Under the pieces are notes generated by a model, which ran no database searches, was not told the DNA's origin, and saw only the letters and a list, made by a program, of their open reading frames with translations. A program made the position numbers and the translations under genes. A DNA stretch of 39,957 nt from Sphingopyxis sp. Lineage in GTDB: Bacteria; Pseudomonadota; Alphaproteobacteria; Sphingomonadales; Sphingomonadaceae. Position 1 is the first letter of the stretch. Each line of letters opens with the position of its first letter. The stretch lies in assembly GCA_017745175.1 (NCBI GenBank), contig JAGHZY010000008.1, positions 1 to 39,957 on the forward strand, in the 5' to 3' direction. Positions 15,873-23,707 of the stretch are shown one piece after another.

Positions 15873-17336
15873 TCAGAACAATCCGGGCAGCTCGCGCTGG
15901 GCGGCGCTGGGTCGCTCGGGGGTCAGCATCTCGGGCTCGGCCATGACGGGGGTGCTGCTGCGCCGCGCCGCCGCACCGACGCTCGCGTCGGCGATGCGCG
16001 TCGTGCAGGCGGTGCCCGACAGGAAGTTGATCGCGGCGCGGATCGACGCCTCGCGCGGGTCGCCGAGCGGCACGCCCAGATCGTCGTTCGCGGCGCAGCT
16101 GTTCGCGATCTTCGGTGCCAGCCCGTCATAATAGTCGCTCTGCCCCGTCGCGTTGCCCGTCGCAAAGGCGACCACGCGCATCCGGTCGTCGCATTCGGCC
16201 TTGTCGAGCGCGATCTGTCCCACCGGCTTGCCATAGGTGTTGCTGCCAACGAGCGTCATGCTGGTGCCGAGATACGGCAGCATCGAATTGATCACGAGCT
16301 CGCTGGCCGACGCCGTCGATCCGGAGCCGATGAAGGCGATGCGCGTCGGCGCGATCGACTGCGCGACCGGCGCGAAGCGATGTTCGTCATTCTCGGCGGA
16401 CTTGCTGGCGCGGAAACTCGTCTGCGAGAAAAGCTGCCCCGCGCGGCCCGCACCCATCAGGTCGCCCATCAGATTGGCGGTCGAGACGAGGCCGCCGCCA
16501 TTGTAGCGGAAGTCGACGATGATGTCGGTGACGCCCTGCGCGCGGAAATCGGCAAAGGCGGTTTTCAGCTGGTCGTCGGCCGACGAGATGAAGCTTCGAA
16601 GGTTGAGATAGCCATAGTTGCGGCCGCTCTCGCTGATGATCTTTGCGCCATAGCGGTCCGAAACCGGGTCGAGCGAATAATCGGCCTTGGCGACGGTGAC
16701 GTCGCGCGTGCCGGCGGCGTCGGCGATGCGCAGCACCCGGCTGACCCCCGGGTCGTTCGGGCCGAGCGCGGCGGTGAGACCCGCGGTGCCCTCGGCGGCG
16801 ACGATGGCTGCCACGGTTCGCAAATTGCCGCTGTTCGTGCCGATCGCGATGATCGCCGTCCCGCGATCGATGCCCGCCGCAAAGGCCGGCGCGCCCTCAT
16901 AGGCTTCGGCGATCACGATGCGCTGGTTCGCTGCGTCATAGGCCAGGCGTACGCCGAAGCCCGCGCTCGACCCGCTGGCGTAGAAGGCGTTCTCCTCGGC
17001 GATCGAGGTGATGTAGGTGAAGAAACGATCCTTGTTCAGCGCGCGCGCGGGCGCGACCAGCGCGTCGATATAGGATTGGACATTGCTGTGGGCCCCGGGG
17101 CTGACGCCGCTCGCGACGTCGTTCGGGAACAGATACCATTCGTCGATCACCGCCTTTGCAAAGGACTGGCGCGAGGCAAGCGCGCAGGCGGGCGTCGGGG
17201 TCGGCGTGGGGCTTGGTGTCGGCGTGACGGTGATCGGGCCATTGCCCAGACTGCCTTCGCCGCCCCCGCCGCACGAAGCGAGCATCAGCGCCGCGAGCGT
17301 CACGGCCGCGATCGACTGTCTCGACTTGCGCATCAA
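15873..17336 (-). CDS. S41-family (CtpA-like) serine peptidase lipoprotein
   Basis: A 487-residue protein with a lipoprotein signal; the lipobox LASC puts the lipidated Cys at residue 22. A Gly run and a TPTPSPTPTPTP spacer (about 35-50) follow. A PDZ-like region (about 130-220) with AYEGAPAFAAGIDRG is followed by the S41 core: IIVDFRYNGGG, the nucleophile region GSTASASELV around residue 343, and the general-base Lys in NTYGKPVGQ. It is probably anchored in the periplasm and cleaves C-terminal tails of envelope proteins. The C-terminal 40 residues are low-complexity. It begins 30 bp after rlmE on the same strand. A second Met is in frame at residue 2. Substrates are unknown. Confidence 0.87.
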   Translation of the reverse strand: MMRKSRQSIAAVTLAALMLASCGGGGEGSLGNGPITVTPTPSPTPTPTPACALASRQSFAKAVIDEWYLFPNDVASGVSPGAHSNVQSYIDALVAPARALNKDRFFTYITSIAEENAFYASGSSAGFGVRLAYDAANQRIVIAEAYEGAPAFAAGIDRGTAIIAIGTNSGNLRTVAAIVAAEGTAGLTAALGPNDPGVSRVLRIADAAGTRDVTVAKADYSLDPVSDRYGAKIISESGRNYGYLNLRSFISSADDQLKTAFADFRAQGVTDIIVDFRYNGGGLVSTANLMGDLMGAGRAGQLFSQTSFRASKSAENDEHRFAPVAQSIAPTRIAFIGSGSTASASELVINSMLPYLGTSMTLVGSNTYGKPVGQIALDKAECDDRMRVVAFATGNATGQSDYYDGLAPKIANSCAANDDLGVPLGDPREASIRAAINFLSGTACTTRIADASVGAAARRSSTPVMAEPEMLTPERPSAAQRELPGLF

Positions 17337-17366
17337 AACTCTCCCCCGGTTCGTCCCATGGCCCGA

Positions 17367-18074
17367 TTATCCCGTCTCGGCCTCCGCGGCTTCGCTGCGC
17401 CCCTTGAACCCCTGCGCGATGACATAGAGTTCAGGCGAGCCCTTGCGGCTCGCGGGAGGCTTGGCGTGTTTTACTGTCGAGAAGTGACGTTTCAGTAAAG
17501 TCAGGAGCTCGCGGTCGGCCCCGCCCGCGAACACCTTGGCGACAAATGCGCCACCGGGCAGCAGGTTCTGCACTGCGAAATCGGCAGCGGTTTCAGCGAG
17601 GCCGATCGTGCGCAGATGGTCGGTCTGCGGGTGGCCGACGGTGTTCGCCGCCATGTCCGAAATGACAAGGTCGGGCGCGCTGCCCAGCGCCTCGATCAGC
17701 GCATCGGGTGCGGCATCGTCCATGAAATCCATCTCGAGGATCTCGACTCCCTCGATCGGTTCGCAATGGAGCAGGTCGATCCCCGCGACGCGTGCGCGCG
17801 GGTTCGCCTTGCGCACGACCTGCGACCAGCCGCCCGGTGTGATGCCGAGGTCGACGACCGCGCGCGATTTCTTGAGGAAGCCGAATTTCTCGTCGAGCTC
17901 GATCAGCTTGTACGCGGCGCGCGAGCGATAGCCTTCGGCCTGCGCACGGCGCACATAGGGGTCGTTCAGTTGCCGCTGCAGCCAGCGCGTCGACGACACG
18001 CTGCGCCGCTTTGCGGTCTTGACACGTACGTGCAGGCCGCCGCGCCCGCCGCCCTTGCCGCCCGAGCCGCTCAT
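17367..18074 (-). CDS. rlmE: 23S rRNA (uridine(2552)-2'-O)-methyltransferase
   Basis: The 235-residue SAM-dependent methyltransferase (RrmJ/FtsJ) modifies the ribose of U2552 in the A loop of 23S rRNA. The K-D-K-E tetrad is visible in AAYKLIEL, DLVISDMAAN, FVAKVFAGG and KGSPELYVIAQGF. The SAM site is VVDLGITPGGWSQV; most homologues have GAAPGGW, so the IT here is a small variation. A Gly/Lys/Arg-rich N-terminal tail (MSGSGGKGGGRGG) probably contacts RNA. The ATG at 18074 overlaps the ppx stop by 4 bp, so the two are translationally coupled. Confidence 0.95.
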   Translation of the reverse strand: MSGSGGKGGGRGGLHVRVKTAKRRSVSSTRWLQRQLNDPYVRRAQAEGYRSRAAYKLIELDEKFGFLKKSRAVVDLGITPGGWSQVVRKANPRARVAGIDLLHCEPIEGVEILEMDFMDDAAPDALIEALGSAPDLVISDMAANTVGHPQTDHLRTIGLAETAADFAVQNLLPGGAFVAKVFAGGADRELLTLLKRHFSTVKHAKPPASRKGSPELYVIAQGFKGRSEAAEAETG

Positions 18075-19168
18075 TTGCGATACTCGCGCCGGGTCACCGG
18101 AATGTCGCGGCCCTGCATCGCCAGCGTGCGCAATATGCCCTCGCGGATGCCGCGGTCGGCGACCCCGACGCGCGCGGCGGGCCACAGGTCGATGATGCTT
18201 TCGAGAATCGCGCAGCCCGCGACGACCAGGTCGGCGCGCTCGCGGCCGATGCACGCGATTTCGGCGCGGTCGGCGATGCTCGCATCGGCGAGGCGCCGGC
18301 TGATGTCGCGCATCGCGTCCGAGGGGACGACGAGGCCGTCGACCGCACGCCGGTCGTAGCGCGGCAGGTCGAGAAAGACGCTGGCGAGCGTCGTCACCGT
18401 CCCGCTGGTGCCGAGCAGGCGAAGCGGCTGGCCGGCGAAGCGTTCGGCGCGGTCGGCGAAGGTGGCAAAGGCCTTGCGCGTCACATCGCGCATATGCGCA
18501 TAGGCGGCTTGGCGGCTGGCAAGGCTGTCGTCGGGAAGCGGGGCATGTTCGGTCAGCGAGACAACCCCCCACGGCACGCTGATCCAGTCATGGATCTTCA
18601 CGTCGTGGTCCGACACATCGACGTGCATCAGCTCGGTCGAGCCGCCGCCGATGTCGAAAATCAGCGCGGGCCCCTCGCCCGGCTCCATCAGGTTGTGGCA
18701 GCCGAGCACGGCGAGCCGCGCCTCCTCGGCGGCCGAGATGATGTCGAGCACGATCCCCGTCTCGCGCCGGACGCGCTCGGCCAGCTCGCCGCCATTGCTC
18801 GCGCGGCGGCACGCTTCGGTCGCGACCGCGCGCGACAGCGAGACGTGGCGACGGCGGAGCTTGTCGGCGCAGATCGACAGCGCCGCGACCGTGCGGTCCA
18901 TCGCCGCCTCGCTGATCCGTCCCGAGCCGTGCAGGCCTTCGCCGAGGCGGACGATGCGCGAAAAGGCATCGATCACGACAAGCTCGCCATGTTGCGGACG
19001 CGCGATCAGCAGCCTGCAATTGTTGGTGCCGAGGTCGATCGCGGCATAGCTGCGCGGCCGCATGACCGGCACGGGGCGTTCGACGTCGCCCGCTTTTCGT
19101 CCTTTTGCCGCCGGGCCGGGCCGCGGCGGTCGCCTCGATGGCGCTGCCATTTGCCGCATGGCTATCAT
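18071..19168 (-). CDS. Ppx/GppA-family exopolyphosphatase or pppGpp phosphohydrolase
   Basis: Sugar-kinase/Hsp70-like phosphatase of about 365 residues. AAIDLGTNNCRLLIA (phosphate loop 1), IISAAEEARLAVLG, FDIGGGSTELMHV (loop 2) and LLGTSGTVTTLASV are diagnostic. The family removes terminal phosphate from polyphosphate or converts pppGpp to ppGpp; sequence alone does not tell which. The N terminus is uncertain: in-frame ATGs lie at 19168, 19159 and 19150, and only the first has a weak ACAGG upstream. The first 35 residues are Arg/Pro-rich and poorly conserved. It heads a ppx-rlmE pair with a 4 bp overlap, an arrangement seen in other sphingomonads. Confidence 0.88.
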   Translation of the reverse strand: MIAMRQMAAPSRRPPRPGPAAKGRKAGDVERPVPVMRPRSYAAIDLGTNNCRLLIARPQHGELVVIDAFSRIVRLGEGLHGSGRISEAAMDRTVAALSICADKLRRRHVSLSRAVATEACRRASNGGELAERVRRETGIVLDIISAAEEARLAVLGCHNLMEPGEGPALIFDIGGGSTELMHVDVSDHDVKIHDWISVPWGVVSLTEHAPLPDDSLASRQAAYAHMRDVTRKAFATFADRAERFAGQPLRLLGTSGTVTTLASVFLDLPRYDRRAVDGLVVPSDAMRDISRRLADASIADRAEIACIGRERADLVVAGCAILESIIDLWPAARVGVADRGIREGILRTLAMQGRDIPVTRREYRK

Positions 19169-19274
19169 TACCTGTCTGCTCACGCGCCCGCAAAACCGCG
19201 AACGTGCACTTGGCGGCAAACCTAGGCTTTCCCCCGCTTCATGGCAAGGCCCCCTCCCGTCGCGGCCCGCCGCA

Positions 19275-19306
19275 AGGAAAACCCCGCCCGGCGCAGGGCC
19301 GGACGG
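19275..19306 (-). terminator. Rho-independent terminator of the glycine-zipper gene
   Basis: On the minus strand CCCCGTCCGGC and GCCGGGCGGGG form an 11 bp stem (one G-U pair) with a 5 nt loop, followed by TTTTCCTT. It lies about 40 bp after the stop codon at 19348. On the plus strand the hairpin is followed by CAAAG, so it works in one direction only. Confidence 0.85.
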
Positions 19307-19347
19307 GGCAAAGGGGAGAGGAAGTTATTGGGGGTCGGGACAGCCTC

Positions 19348-19749
19348 TTAACGGCAGCCGTCATTCCCCTTGTCGATCGCGCGGCCGGCGAGGGCGCCGA
19401 CGGCGCCGCCGATGATCGTGCCGACCGTGCGGTCGCCGCGACCGGCGATTTCATGACCGGCCAGACCGCCCGCGATCGCACCGATCACGGTGCCGCCGGT
19501 GCCCTTGTCGCACTGGCGATAATTGCGGCGGTCGCCACGGTAATAGCGGCGATCATTGCGATAATCGCGGCGGTTGTCGCGACGATAGTCGCGACGGTCA
19601 TAGCGGCGGTCGTGGCGGTCATAGCCGCTGTAATAGCTCGAATAGCCGTCGCGGTCGTAATAGCCGTTCTGCGCCGCGGCGGGAGCCGCCATGCCCAGCG
19701 TCGCGGTGGACATCAGGGCGGCGATCGAGAGGGTCACCATCTTTTTCAT
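19348..19749 (-). CDS. Exported glycine-zipper 2TM-domain protein with Asp/Arg/Tyr-rich segment
   Basis: A 133-residue protein. The signal peptide ends near PAAAQ. Residues about 28-80 are a low-complexity, highly charged stretch of DRRYDRRDYRR type. A glycine-zipper pair then follows (GTVIGAIAGGLAGHEIAGRG and TVGTIIGGAVGALAGRAIDKG), as in the Rick_17kDa_Anti / Gly-zipper_2 family. Such proteins associate with the outer membrane; their function is poorly known. No lipobox is present. Two cysteines (in RQCDKG and at the end, DGCR) flank the zipper and could form a disulfide. ATG 19749 is preferred because GGAGT sits about 6 nt upstream and the signal peptide begins there. The divergent 161 bp gap (19750-19910) probably holds promoters for both sides. 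Confidence 0.83.
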   Translation of the reverse strand: MKKMVTLSIAALMSTATLGMAAPAAAQNGYYDRDGYSSYYSGYDRHDRRYDRRDYRRDNRRDYRNDRRYYRGDRRNYRQCDKGTGGTVIGAIAGGLAGHEIAGRGDRTVGTIIGGAVGALAGRAIDKGNDGCR

Positions 19750-19910
19750 TGTCGTACTCCTTCGTCGTCGTTGGCCCATCCGGGCTTTGTCGATGATCCT
19801 GTTCTGCCCGATTCGCATTGAGCCAAGCCTGAACATCATTGTTGGCTCGCGTTCAGCTTTCCGCGGCGAAATGCTTTCCTTTCCCCGGCGGGCGCCCTAA
19901 CTCCGCCGCG

Positions 19911-20909
19911 ATGCGCCGCCTCGTCCATGCCGCCCTGATCTTTCTCGCGCTCGGCCCGCTGCCCGGCGCCGACCTGCGTTATCCGGGCGAGGATCTGACC
20001 CAGGCCGCTGCGGCGCGTCCGCTTGTTCTCGCGCCCGAAACCGGGGGCATGATGCGCTTCGTACGCGGCTGGCATCTCGTCAGCCCGCACAGCCGCTTCG
20101 GCGGCTTCTCGGCGCTCGCGCGGACCGGGCCGGACAATTTTCTGCTCGTCGGCGACAATGGCTATGCGACGCGCCTGTCGCTCGATTCGCGCGGCGCGGT
20201 ATCGGCAGTCCGGATCGCTGCGCTGCCGACCGTCGACGGCCGCCCTGCACGCAAATCAATGGCCGATACCGAGGCGATGTTCGTCGATTCGGCGAACGGC
20301 AAGGTCCGTCTCGCGCTCGAAAGGACCAACCAGATCTGGCGGCTCGACGCCGGCCTGTCGAAAATCGAATCGCGCCGCAAGCTTCCTGAGCCGCGCTGGC
20401 CCAAGAATAGCGGGCCCGAGGCGATGGCGCGGCTTGCCGACGGGCGGACGGTCGTCTTTTCGGAGAATGCCGACGACGATCCGCGCGGGCGCGAGGCGCT
20501 GATCTATACAGGCGACCCGGCGGCGCCGGGACCGGAACCGGTTCGCTTCTTCTATGATTCGGACGGGCGCGGACTGGTCAGCGATGCCGCCGCGCTCCCC
20601 GACGGACGCATCCTGCTCGTGCACCGGCGGCTCGGCTTCGATCCGGTGTTTACGACGATCATCGCGATTGTCGATCCGGTGGACATTGCGAAGGATGCCG
20701 TCGTCCGGGCCCGCACGGTCGGACGGATTTCGCGGCCGCTCGCCGAAAATTACGAGGGTGCGGCGGTGTCGGTCGAGGGCGGGCGTATCTTCCTGTGGCT
20801 CGTGGCCGACAATAATTTCAACGTCTGGCAGCGCAGCCTGCTGCTGCAGTTCGAGCTGGTGGATCTGCCGCCCAAAAGGGTGCCGGACAGCAAAAAGGCG
20901 GCCCGGTAA
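19911..20909 (+). CDS. Esterase-like activity of phytase family protein, exported
   Basis: A 332-residue protein with a signal peptide (about 1-20, ALIFLALGPLPGA). It matches the phytase-like beta-propeller family (PF13449): GGFSALARTGPDNFLLVGDNG, DTEAMFVDSANGKVRLALERTNQIWRL, SGPEAMARLADGRTVVFSE and the closing ENYEGAAVSVEGGRIFLWLVADNNF. The substrate is unknown; family members are annotated as phytase or phosphoesterase without much proof. Its last codons (KKAAR and stop) are built into the terminator of the opposing rpmB gene. ATG 19911 is chosen because the signal peptide starts there; the upstream open frame is antisense-like. Confidence 0.82.
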   Translation: MRRLVHAALIFLALGPLPGADLRYPGEDLTQAAAARPLVLAPETGGMMRFVRGWHLVSPHSRFGGFSALARTGPDNFLLVGDNGYATRLSLDSRGAVSAVRIAALPTVDGRPARKSMADTEAMFVDSANGKVRLALERTNQIWRLDAGLSKIESRRKLPEPRWPKNSGPEAMARLADGRTVVFSENADDDPRGREALIYTGDPAAPGPEPVRFFYDSDGRGLVSDAAALPDGRILLVHRRLGFDPVFTTIIAIVDPVDIAKDAVVRARTVGRISRPLAENYEGAAVSVEGGRIFLWLVADNNFNVWQRSLLLQFELVDLPPKRVPDSKKAAR

Positions 20910-20920
20910 ACCGGCCGCCT
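20892..20920 (-). terminator. rpmB terminator embedded in the 3' end of the opposing gene
   Basis: On the minus strand AGGCGGCCGG and CCGGGCCGCCT form a roughly 10 bp GC stem with a UUUA loop and one bulge, followed by TTTTT. It sits 24 bp after the rpmB stop. Bases 20892-20909 are also the last five codons and stop of the phytase-like gene, so coding and termination signals share sequence; the U-tract is the AAAAA of the Lys codons. Confidence 0.88.
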
Positions 20921-20944
20921 CAATGCATCGGCAATGGAAAGCGC

Positions 20945-21238
20945 TTAAGCGGCCTTTTCGGCCAGCTTCTTCGCGACTTCCTTCTTGAGCTTGCGCGCCG
21001 AAGCCGACAGCTGCTCGTCGCCGGCTTTCAGCAGCCAGTTGTCGAGACCGCCATTATGTTCGACCGTGCGCAGGCCGTGCGTCGAGACACGGAGCTTCAC
21101 GCCCTTGCCGAGCGCGTCCGACAGCAGCGTCACATTCTGCAGGTTGGGCAGGAAGGTGCGCTTGGTCTTGTTGTTGGCGTGGCTGACATTGTGGCCAACC
21201 TGGCGGCCCTTGCCGGTCAGTTCGCAGATGCGCGACAT
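20945..21238 (-). CDS. rpmB: 50S ribosomal protein L28
   Basis: A 97-residue ribosomal protein. [32 protein letters not shown] and [17 protein letters not shown] are typical of alphaproteobacterial L28, with the extended Lys-rich C terminus. ATG 21238 is the family start, with GAGG about 10 nt upstream; an in-frame start six codons earlier is unlikely. Transcribed alone and ended by the hairpin at 20892-20920. Confidence 0.97.
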   Translation of the reverse strand: MSRICELTGKGRQVGHNVSHANNKTKRTFLPNLQNVTLLSDALGKGVKLRVSTHGLRTVEHNGGLDNWLLKAGDEQLSASARKLKKEVAKKLAEKAA

Positions 21239-21389
21239 CGTCTTCGTCCTCGTCAAAAAATTTCGGATCGGCGTCCGGGCACTTCCCGCAAAACGGGGAG
21301 CACAGGACCGGAGTGAGCCGGGAAAGGCGCGCGCTTATCGGCTTGCGGGAGATTCGTCAAGCGAATAGGGGAGTTTCCACTGCGTGGAT

Positions 21390-21470
21390 CCGGCACCGGC
21401 CCGCTCCCGGTCCGGCCTCCCTGACGATAGTAGCCTGGGGAGGCCGGACGGGGGAGTGGGCCGGTGCCGG
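21390..21470. repeat. 81 bp near-perfect inverted repeat in the rpmB-tadA intergenic region
   Basis: Left arm 21390-21421 and right arm 21438-21470 pair over about 30 of 33 positions; both ends read CCGGCACCGG / CCGGTGCCGG and the inner ends read GGCCTCCC / GGGAGGCC. The loop is 16 nt (21422-21437). Nothing else in this roughly 260 bp divergent gap looks coding. It could be a REP/MITE-type repeat, a bidirectional transcription block, or part of the tadA leader RNA. There is no U-tract on either side. Confidence 0.85.
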
Positions 21471-21472
21471 GC

Positions 21473-21491
21473 GTTCCTGCGCAGCAGGAAC
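21473..21491 (+). promoter_or_regulatory. Hairpin masking the tadA Shine-Dalgarno
   Basis: GTTCCTGC and GCAGGAAC form an 8 bp perfect stem around GCA. The right arm contains AGGA (21486-21489), the only Shine-Dalgarno-like sequence before the tadA ATG at 21497. If transcribed, the ribosome site would be folded away. It follows the 81 bp inverted repeat after 2 bp. Confidence 0.65.
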
Positions 21492-21496
21492 AGATA

Positions 21497-21955
21497 ATGA
21501 CAACCGGATTTCCGCTCCCCGAACCGATGCGCCGCGCGCTCGATCTCGCGCGTATCGCTGCGGAATGGGGCGAAGTGCCCGTCGGCGCGGTGGTCGTCAG
21601 GGACGGGGAGATCATCGCCGAGGGGCACAACCGCCCGCGCGAATCGCACGATCCGACCGCGCACGCCGAAATCGTCGCGATTCGCATGGCCGCGGTGAAG
21701 CTCGGCAACGAACGGCTCGACGGCTGCGACCTCTATGTCACGCTCGAGCCCTGCGCGATGTGCGCCGGCGCGATCGCCCACGCGCGGATCGCGCGCCTCT
21801 ATTATGGCGCCGACGACCCGAAGGGCGGCGCGGTGGTCCATGGTCCGCGCATCTTCGCGCAGCCGACGATCCATCACCGCCCCGAAATCTACGACGCGAT
21901 CGGCGAGAGGGAAGCTGCCGCGCTGCTCCGTGACTTTTTTGCCGCACGGCGTTGA
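21497..21955 (+). CDS. tadA: tRNA-specific adenosine deaminase
   Basis: The 152-residue zinc enzyme converts the wobble adenosine A34 to inosine in tRNA-Arg(ACG). Zinc ligands and catalytic Glu are His56 and Glu58 in TAHAEIVAI and Cys86/Cys89 in EPCAMCAGAI. EVPVGAVVVRDGEIIAEGHN and YGADDPKGGAVVHG also match TadA. I chose ATG 21497 (MTTGFPLPEP); a GTG at 21464 would add eleven residues encoded by the hairpin sequence and is less likely. This gene is expected to be essential, so the structured leader upstream is notable. Confidence 0.94.
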   Translation: MTTGFPLPEPMRRALDLARIAAEWGEVPVGAVVVRDGEIIAEGHNRPRESHDPTAHAEIVAIRMAAVKLGNERLDGCDLYVTLEPCAMCAGAIAHARIARLYYGADDPKGGAVVHGPRIFAQPTIHHRPEIYDAIGEREAAALLRDFFAARR

Positions 21956-21993
21956 CAGCGGCGATGGCGGCTTCGGGGTGGATTCCAGACATT

Positions 21994-22066
21994 CGTCATC
22001 CCGGACTTGATCCGGGATCCATCGCAGCGCTGAAGTCATGGACCCCGGATCAAGTCCGGGGTGACG
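21994..22066. repeat. REP-like inverted repeat doublet (family 1)
   Basis: Left arm 21994-22022 and right arm 22038-22066 are inverted copies of CGTCACCCCGGACTTGATCC-type sequence with about 27 of 29 matches, separated by 15 bp. It lies between the convergent tadA and sirtuin genes. A related single palindrome is at 25575-25602. Such elements are common between genes in alphaproteobacteria. It may also end transcription from both sides. The rest of this 169 bp gap shows nothing else. Confidence 0.85.
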
Positions 22067-22124
22067 ATAAAAGAGAGGGCAACTTCCGGTCGTTTGCGGC
22101 CGTTGCCCCGTTGCGCGGCACGGC

Positions 22125-22829
22125 TCATTCGCCCAGCATCTCCTCGACCCACTCCGGTACCAGCTGCGTTGCCGGCCCGTGGCGGGCGTCGTCGAACCAG
22201 TAGCTGCCCTGGCTCGGCTCCATATTGAGTTCGAGCGTCCGTGCGCCCGATGCGCGTGCCTCGCGCACGAAACCCGCCGCCGGATAGACCGCGCCCGACG
22301 TCCCGATCGACACGAACAGATCGGCACGGTTCAGCGCATGATAGATCTCCTCCATCCGGTACGGCATCTCGCCGAACCAGACGATGTCGGGGCGCAGATA
22401 TCCGGCGATGCCGCATGCGCTGCACGCCGGACGGTCGAGCAACGGGCCCGTCCACGGCACGCGGTTGTCGCACGCGGTGCACCAAGCGTTGAGATGCTCG
22501 CCGTGCATGTGGATCAGCCGCTTCGCCCCCGCGCGTTCGTGGAGGTCGTCGACATTCTGCGTCACGATCAGCAGCTCGCCCGGCCATCCGGCATCGAGCC
22601 GCGCGAGTGCCTTGTGCGCCGCATTCGGCGCCTTGGTCTGGATCGCTTCACGGCGCATGTCGTAAAAGCGAAGGACCAGGTCGGGATCGCGCGCAAAGGC
22701 CTCGGGCGTCGCGACGTCCTCGACGCGATGCTGTTCCCACAGGCCCCCCGCGTCGCGGAAGGTGTCGATACCGCTTTCGGCCGAAACGCCGGCGCCGGTC
22801 AGGATCACGATATTCTGGATCGGGGACAT
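22125..22829 (-). CDS. cobB: NAD-dependent protein deacylase, sirtuin (Sir2/CobB family)
   Basis: A 234-residue cytoplasmic sirtuin. It has the NAD-binding TGAGVSAESGIDTFR, TQNVDDLHERAG, the catalytic His109 in HMHGEH, a zinc site Cys117/Cys120/Cys136/Cys139 (CTAC and CSAC) and the late GTSGAVYPAAG. Tyr56 and Arg59 in FYDMRR are the pair that selects succinyl/malonyl-lysine in class III sirtuins (SIRT5-like), so desuccinylation as well as deacetylation is expected. Despite the name it has no link with the cob operon here. It is divergent from dapB with an 81 bp gap. Confidence 0.94.
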   Translation of the reverse strand: MSPIQNIVILTGAGVSAESGIDTFRDAGGLWEQHRVEDVATPEAFARDPDLVLRFYDMRREAIQTKAPNAAHKALARLDAGWPGELLIVTQNVDDLHERAGAKRLIHMHGEHLNAWCTACDNRVPWTGPLLDRPACSACGIAGYLRPDIVWFGEMPYRMEEIYHALNRADLFVSIGTSGAVYPAAGFVREARASGARTLELNMEPSQGSYWFDDARHGPATQLVPEWVEEMLGE

Positions 22830-22910
22830 GCTATCCTGTTCTTCTTGATTCGGGGGCGGCAGCCGCTAGGCGGGCATCGTTCAGCATGACGGGGGCAGGA
22901 AAGGCAAGCC

Positions 22911-23636
22911 ATGACCAGCATCGGTATTATCGGCAGCGAAGGGCGGATGGGCGTCGCGCTTTCGGCGGCCATCTCCGAAGCGGGACAGCACGGCTGCGGT
23001 ATCGACCGCGGCGGCAATGTCGTCCGGCTTGCGAGCGAGAGCGACGTGCTCGTCGATTTCTCCTCGCCCGCCGCGCTCGAGGCGACGCTCGATGCCTGCG
23101 TCGCGGCACGCAAGCCGATCGTCATCGGCACGACGGGGCTCGAGGAGCGCCATCACTGGCTGATCGACGACGCCGCCAAGGACATCGCGGTGCTCCAGAC
23201 GGGCAACACCTCGCTCGGCATCACCCTGCTCGCGCATCTGGTGCGCGAGGCGGCGACGCGGCTCGACCCCGAATATGATATCGAAATCGTCGAAATGCAC
23301 CACCGGATGAAGGTCGACGCGCCGAGCGGTACCGCGCTGCTGCTCGGTCAGGCGGCGGCCGAGGGACGGCGCATCGATCTCGCGAAATGTTCGGAACGCG
23401 GTCGCGACGGCGTCACGGGCGCGCGCGGGCACGGCAAGATCGGCTTCGCCAGCGTGCGCGGCGGCACCGTCGCGGGCGATCACGACGTCATCTTCGCCGG
23501 GCCCGAGGAAATGATCACCCTTTCGCATCGCGCCGAAAACCGCATGATCTTCGCGCGCGGAGCGGTACGTGCGGCGCTCTGGCTGATCCGCCGGAAACCC
23601 GGCCGCTACACGATGCCGCAGGTGCTGGGGCTCTAG
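22911..23636 (+). CDS. dapB: 4-hydroxy-tetrahydrodipicolinate reductase
   Basis: A 241-residue enzyme of the lysine/diaminopimelate pathway that reduces the DapA product with NAD(P)H. The Rossmann start IGIIGSEGRMG differs slightly from the usual GCAGRMG. Catalytic and substrate-binding EMHHRMKVDAPSGTA, the GTTGLEE loop and the C-terminal ARGAVRAALWL block are typical. ATG 22911 follows GAAAGGC. The next gene starts 71 bp downstream and may have its own promoter. Confidence 0.96.
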   Translation: MTSIGIIGSEGRMGVALSAAISEAGQHGCGIDRGGNVVRLASESDVLVDFSSPAALEATLDACVAARKPIVIGTTGLEERHHWLIDDAAKDIAVLQTGNTSLGITLLAHLVREAATRLDPEYDIEIVEMHHRMKVDAPSGTALLLGQAAAEGRRIDLAKCSERGRDGVTGARGHGKIGFASVRGGTVAGDHDVIFAGPEEMITLSHRAENRMIFARGAVRAALWLIRRKPGRYTMPQVLGL

Positions 23637-23669
23637 CGCCGCTTCGGGGCTTGCGCGACCGCTGCCGAA

Positions 23670-23691
23670 CTGTATTATCGAAATAATACAG
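23670..23691. promoter_or_regulatory. AT-rich perfect palindrome, operator candidate for the M48 gene
   Basis: CTGTATTAT and ATAATACAG form a perfect 9 bp inverted repeat around CGAA, ending 16 bp before the M48 ATG at 23708. It stands out sharply from the GC-rich surroundings. A dimeric repressor site is the likeliest reading; an mRNA stem close to the ribosome site (ACGAGGGG) is an alternative. It is not followed by a U-tract, so it is not a dapB terminator. Confidence 0.65.
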
Positions 23692-23707
23692 AACGAGGGG
23701 TCCCGAT

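Noticed and set aside
22125..22829. Sirtuin gene read as cobyrinic acid a,c-diamide synthase because of the name cobB
   Set aside because: The motifs are those of Sir2 deacylases; the shared gene name is historical.
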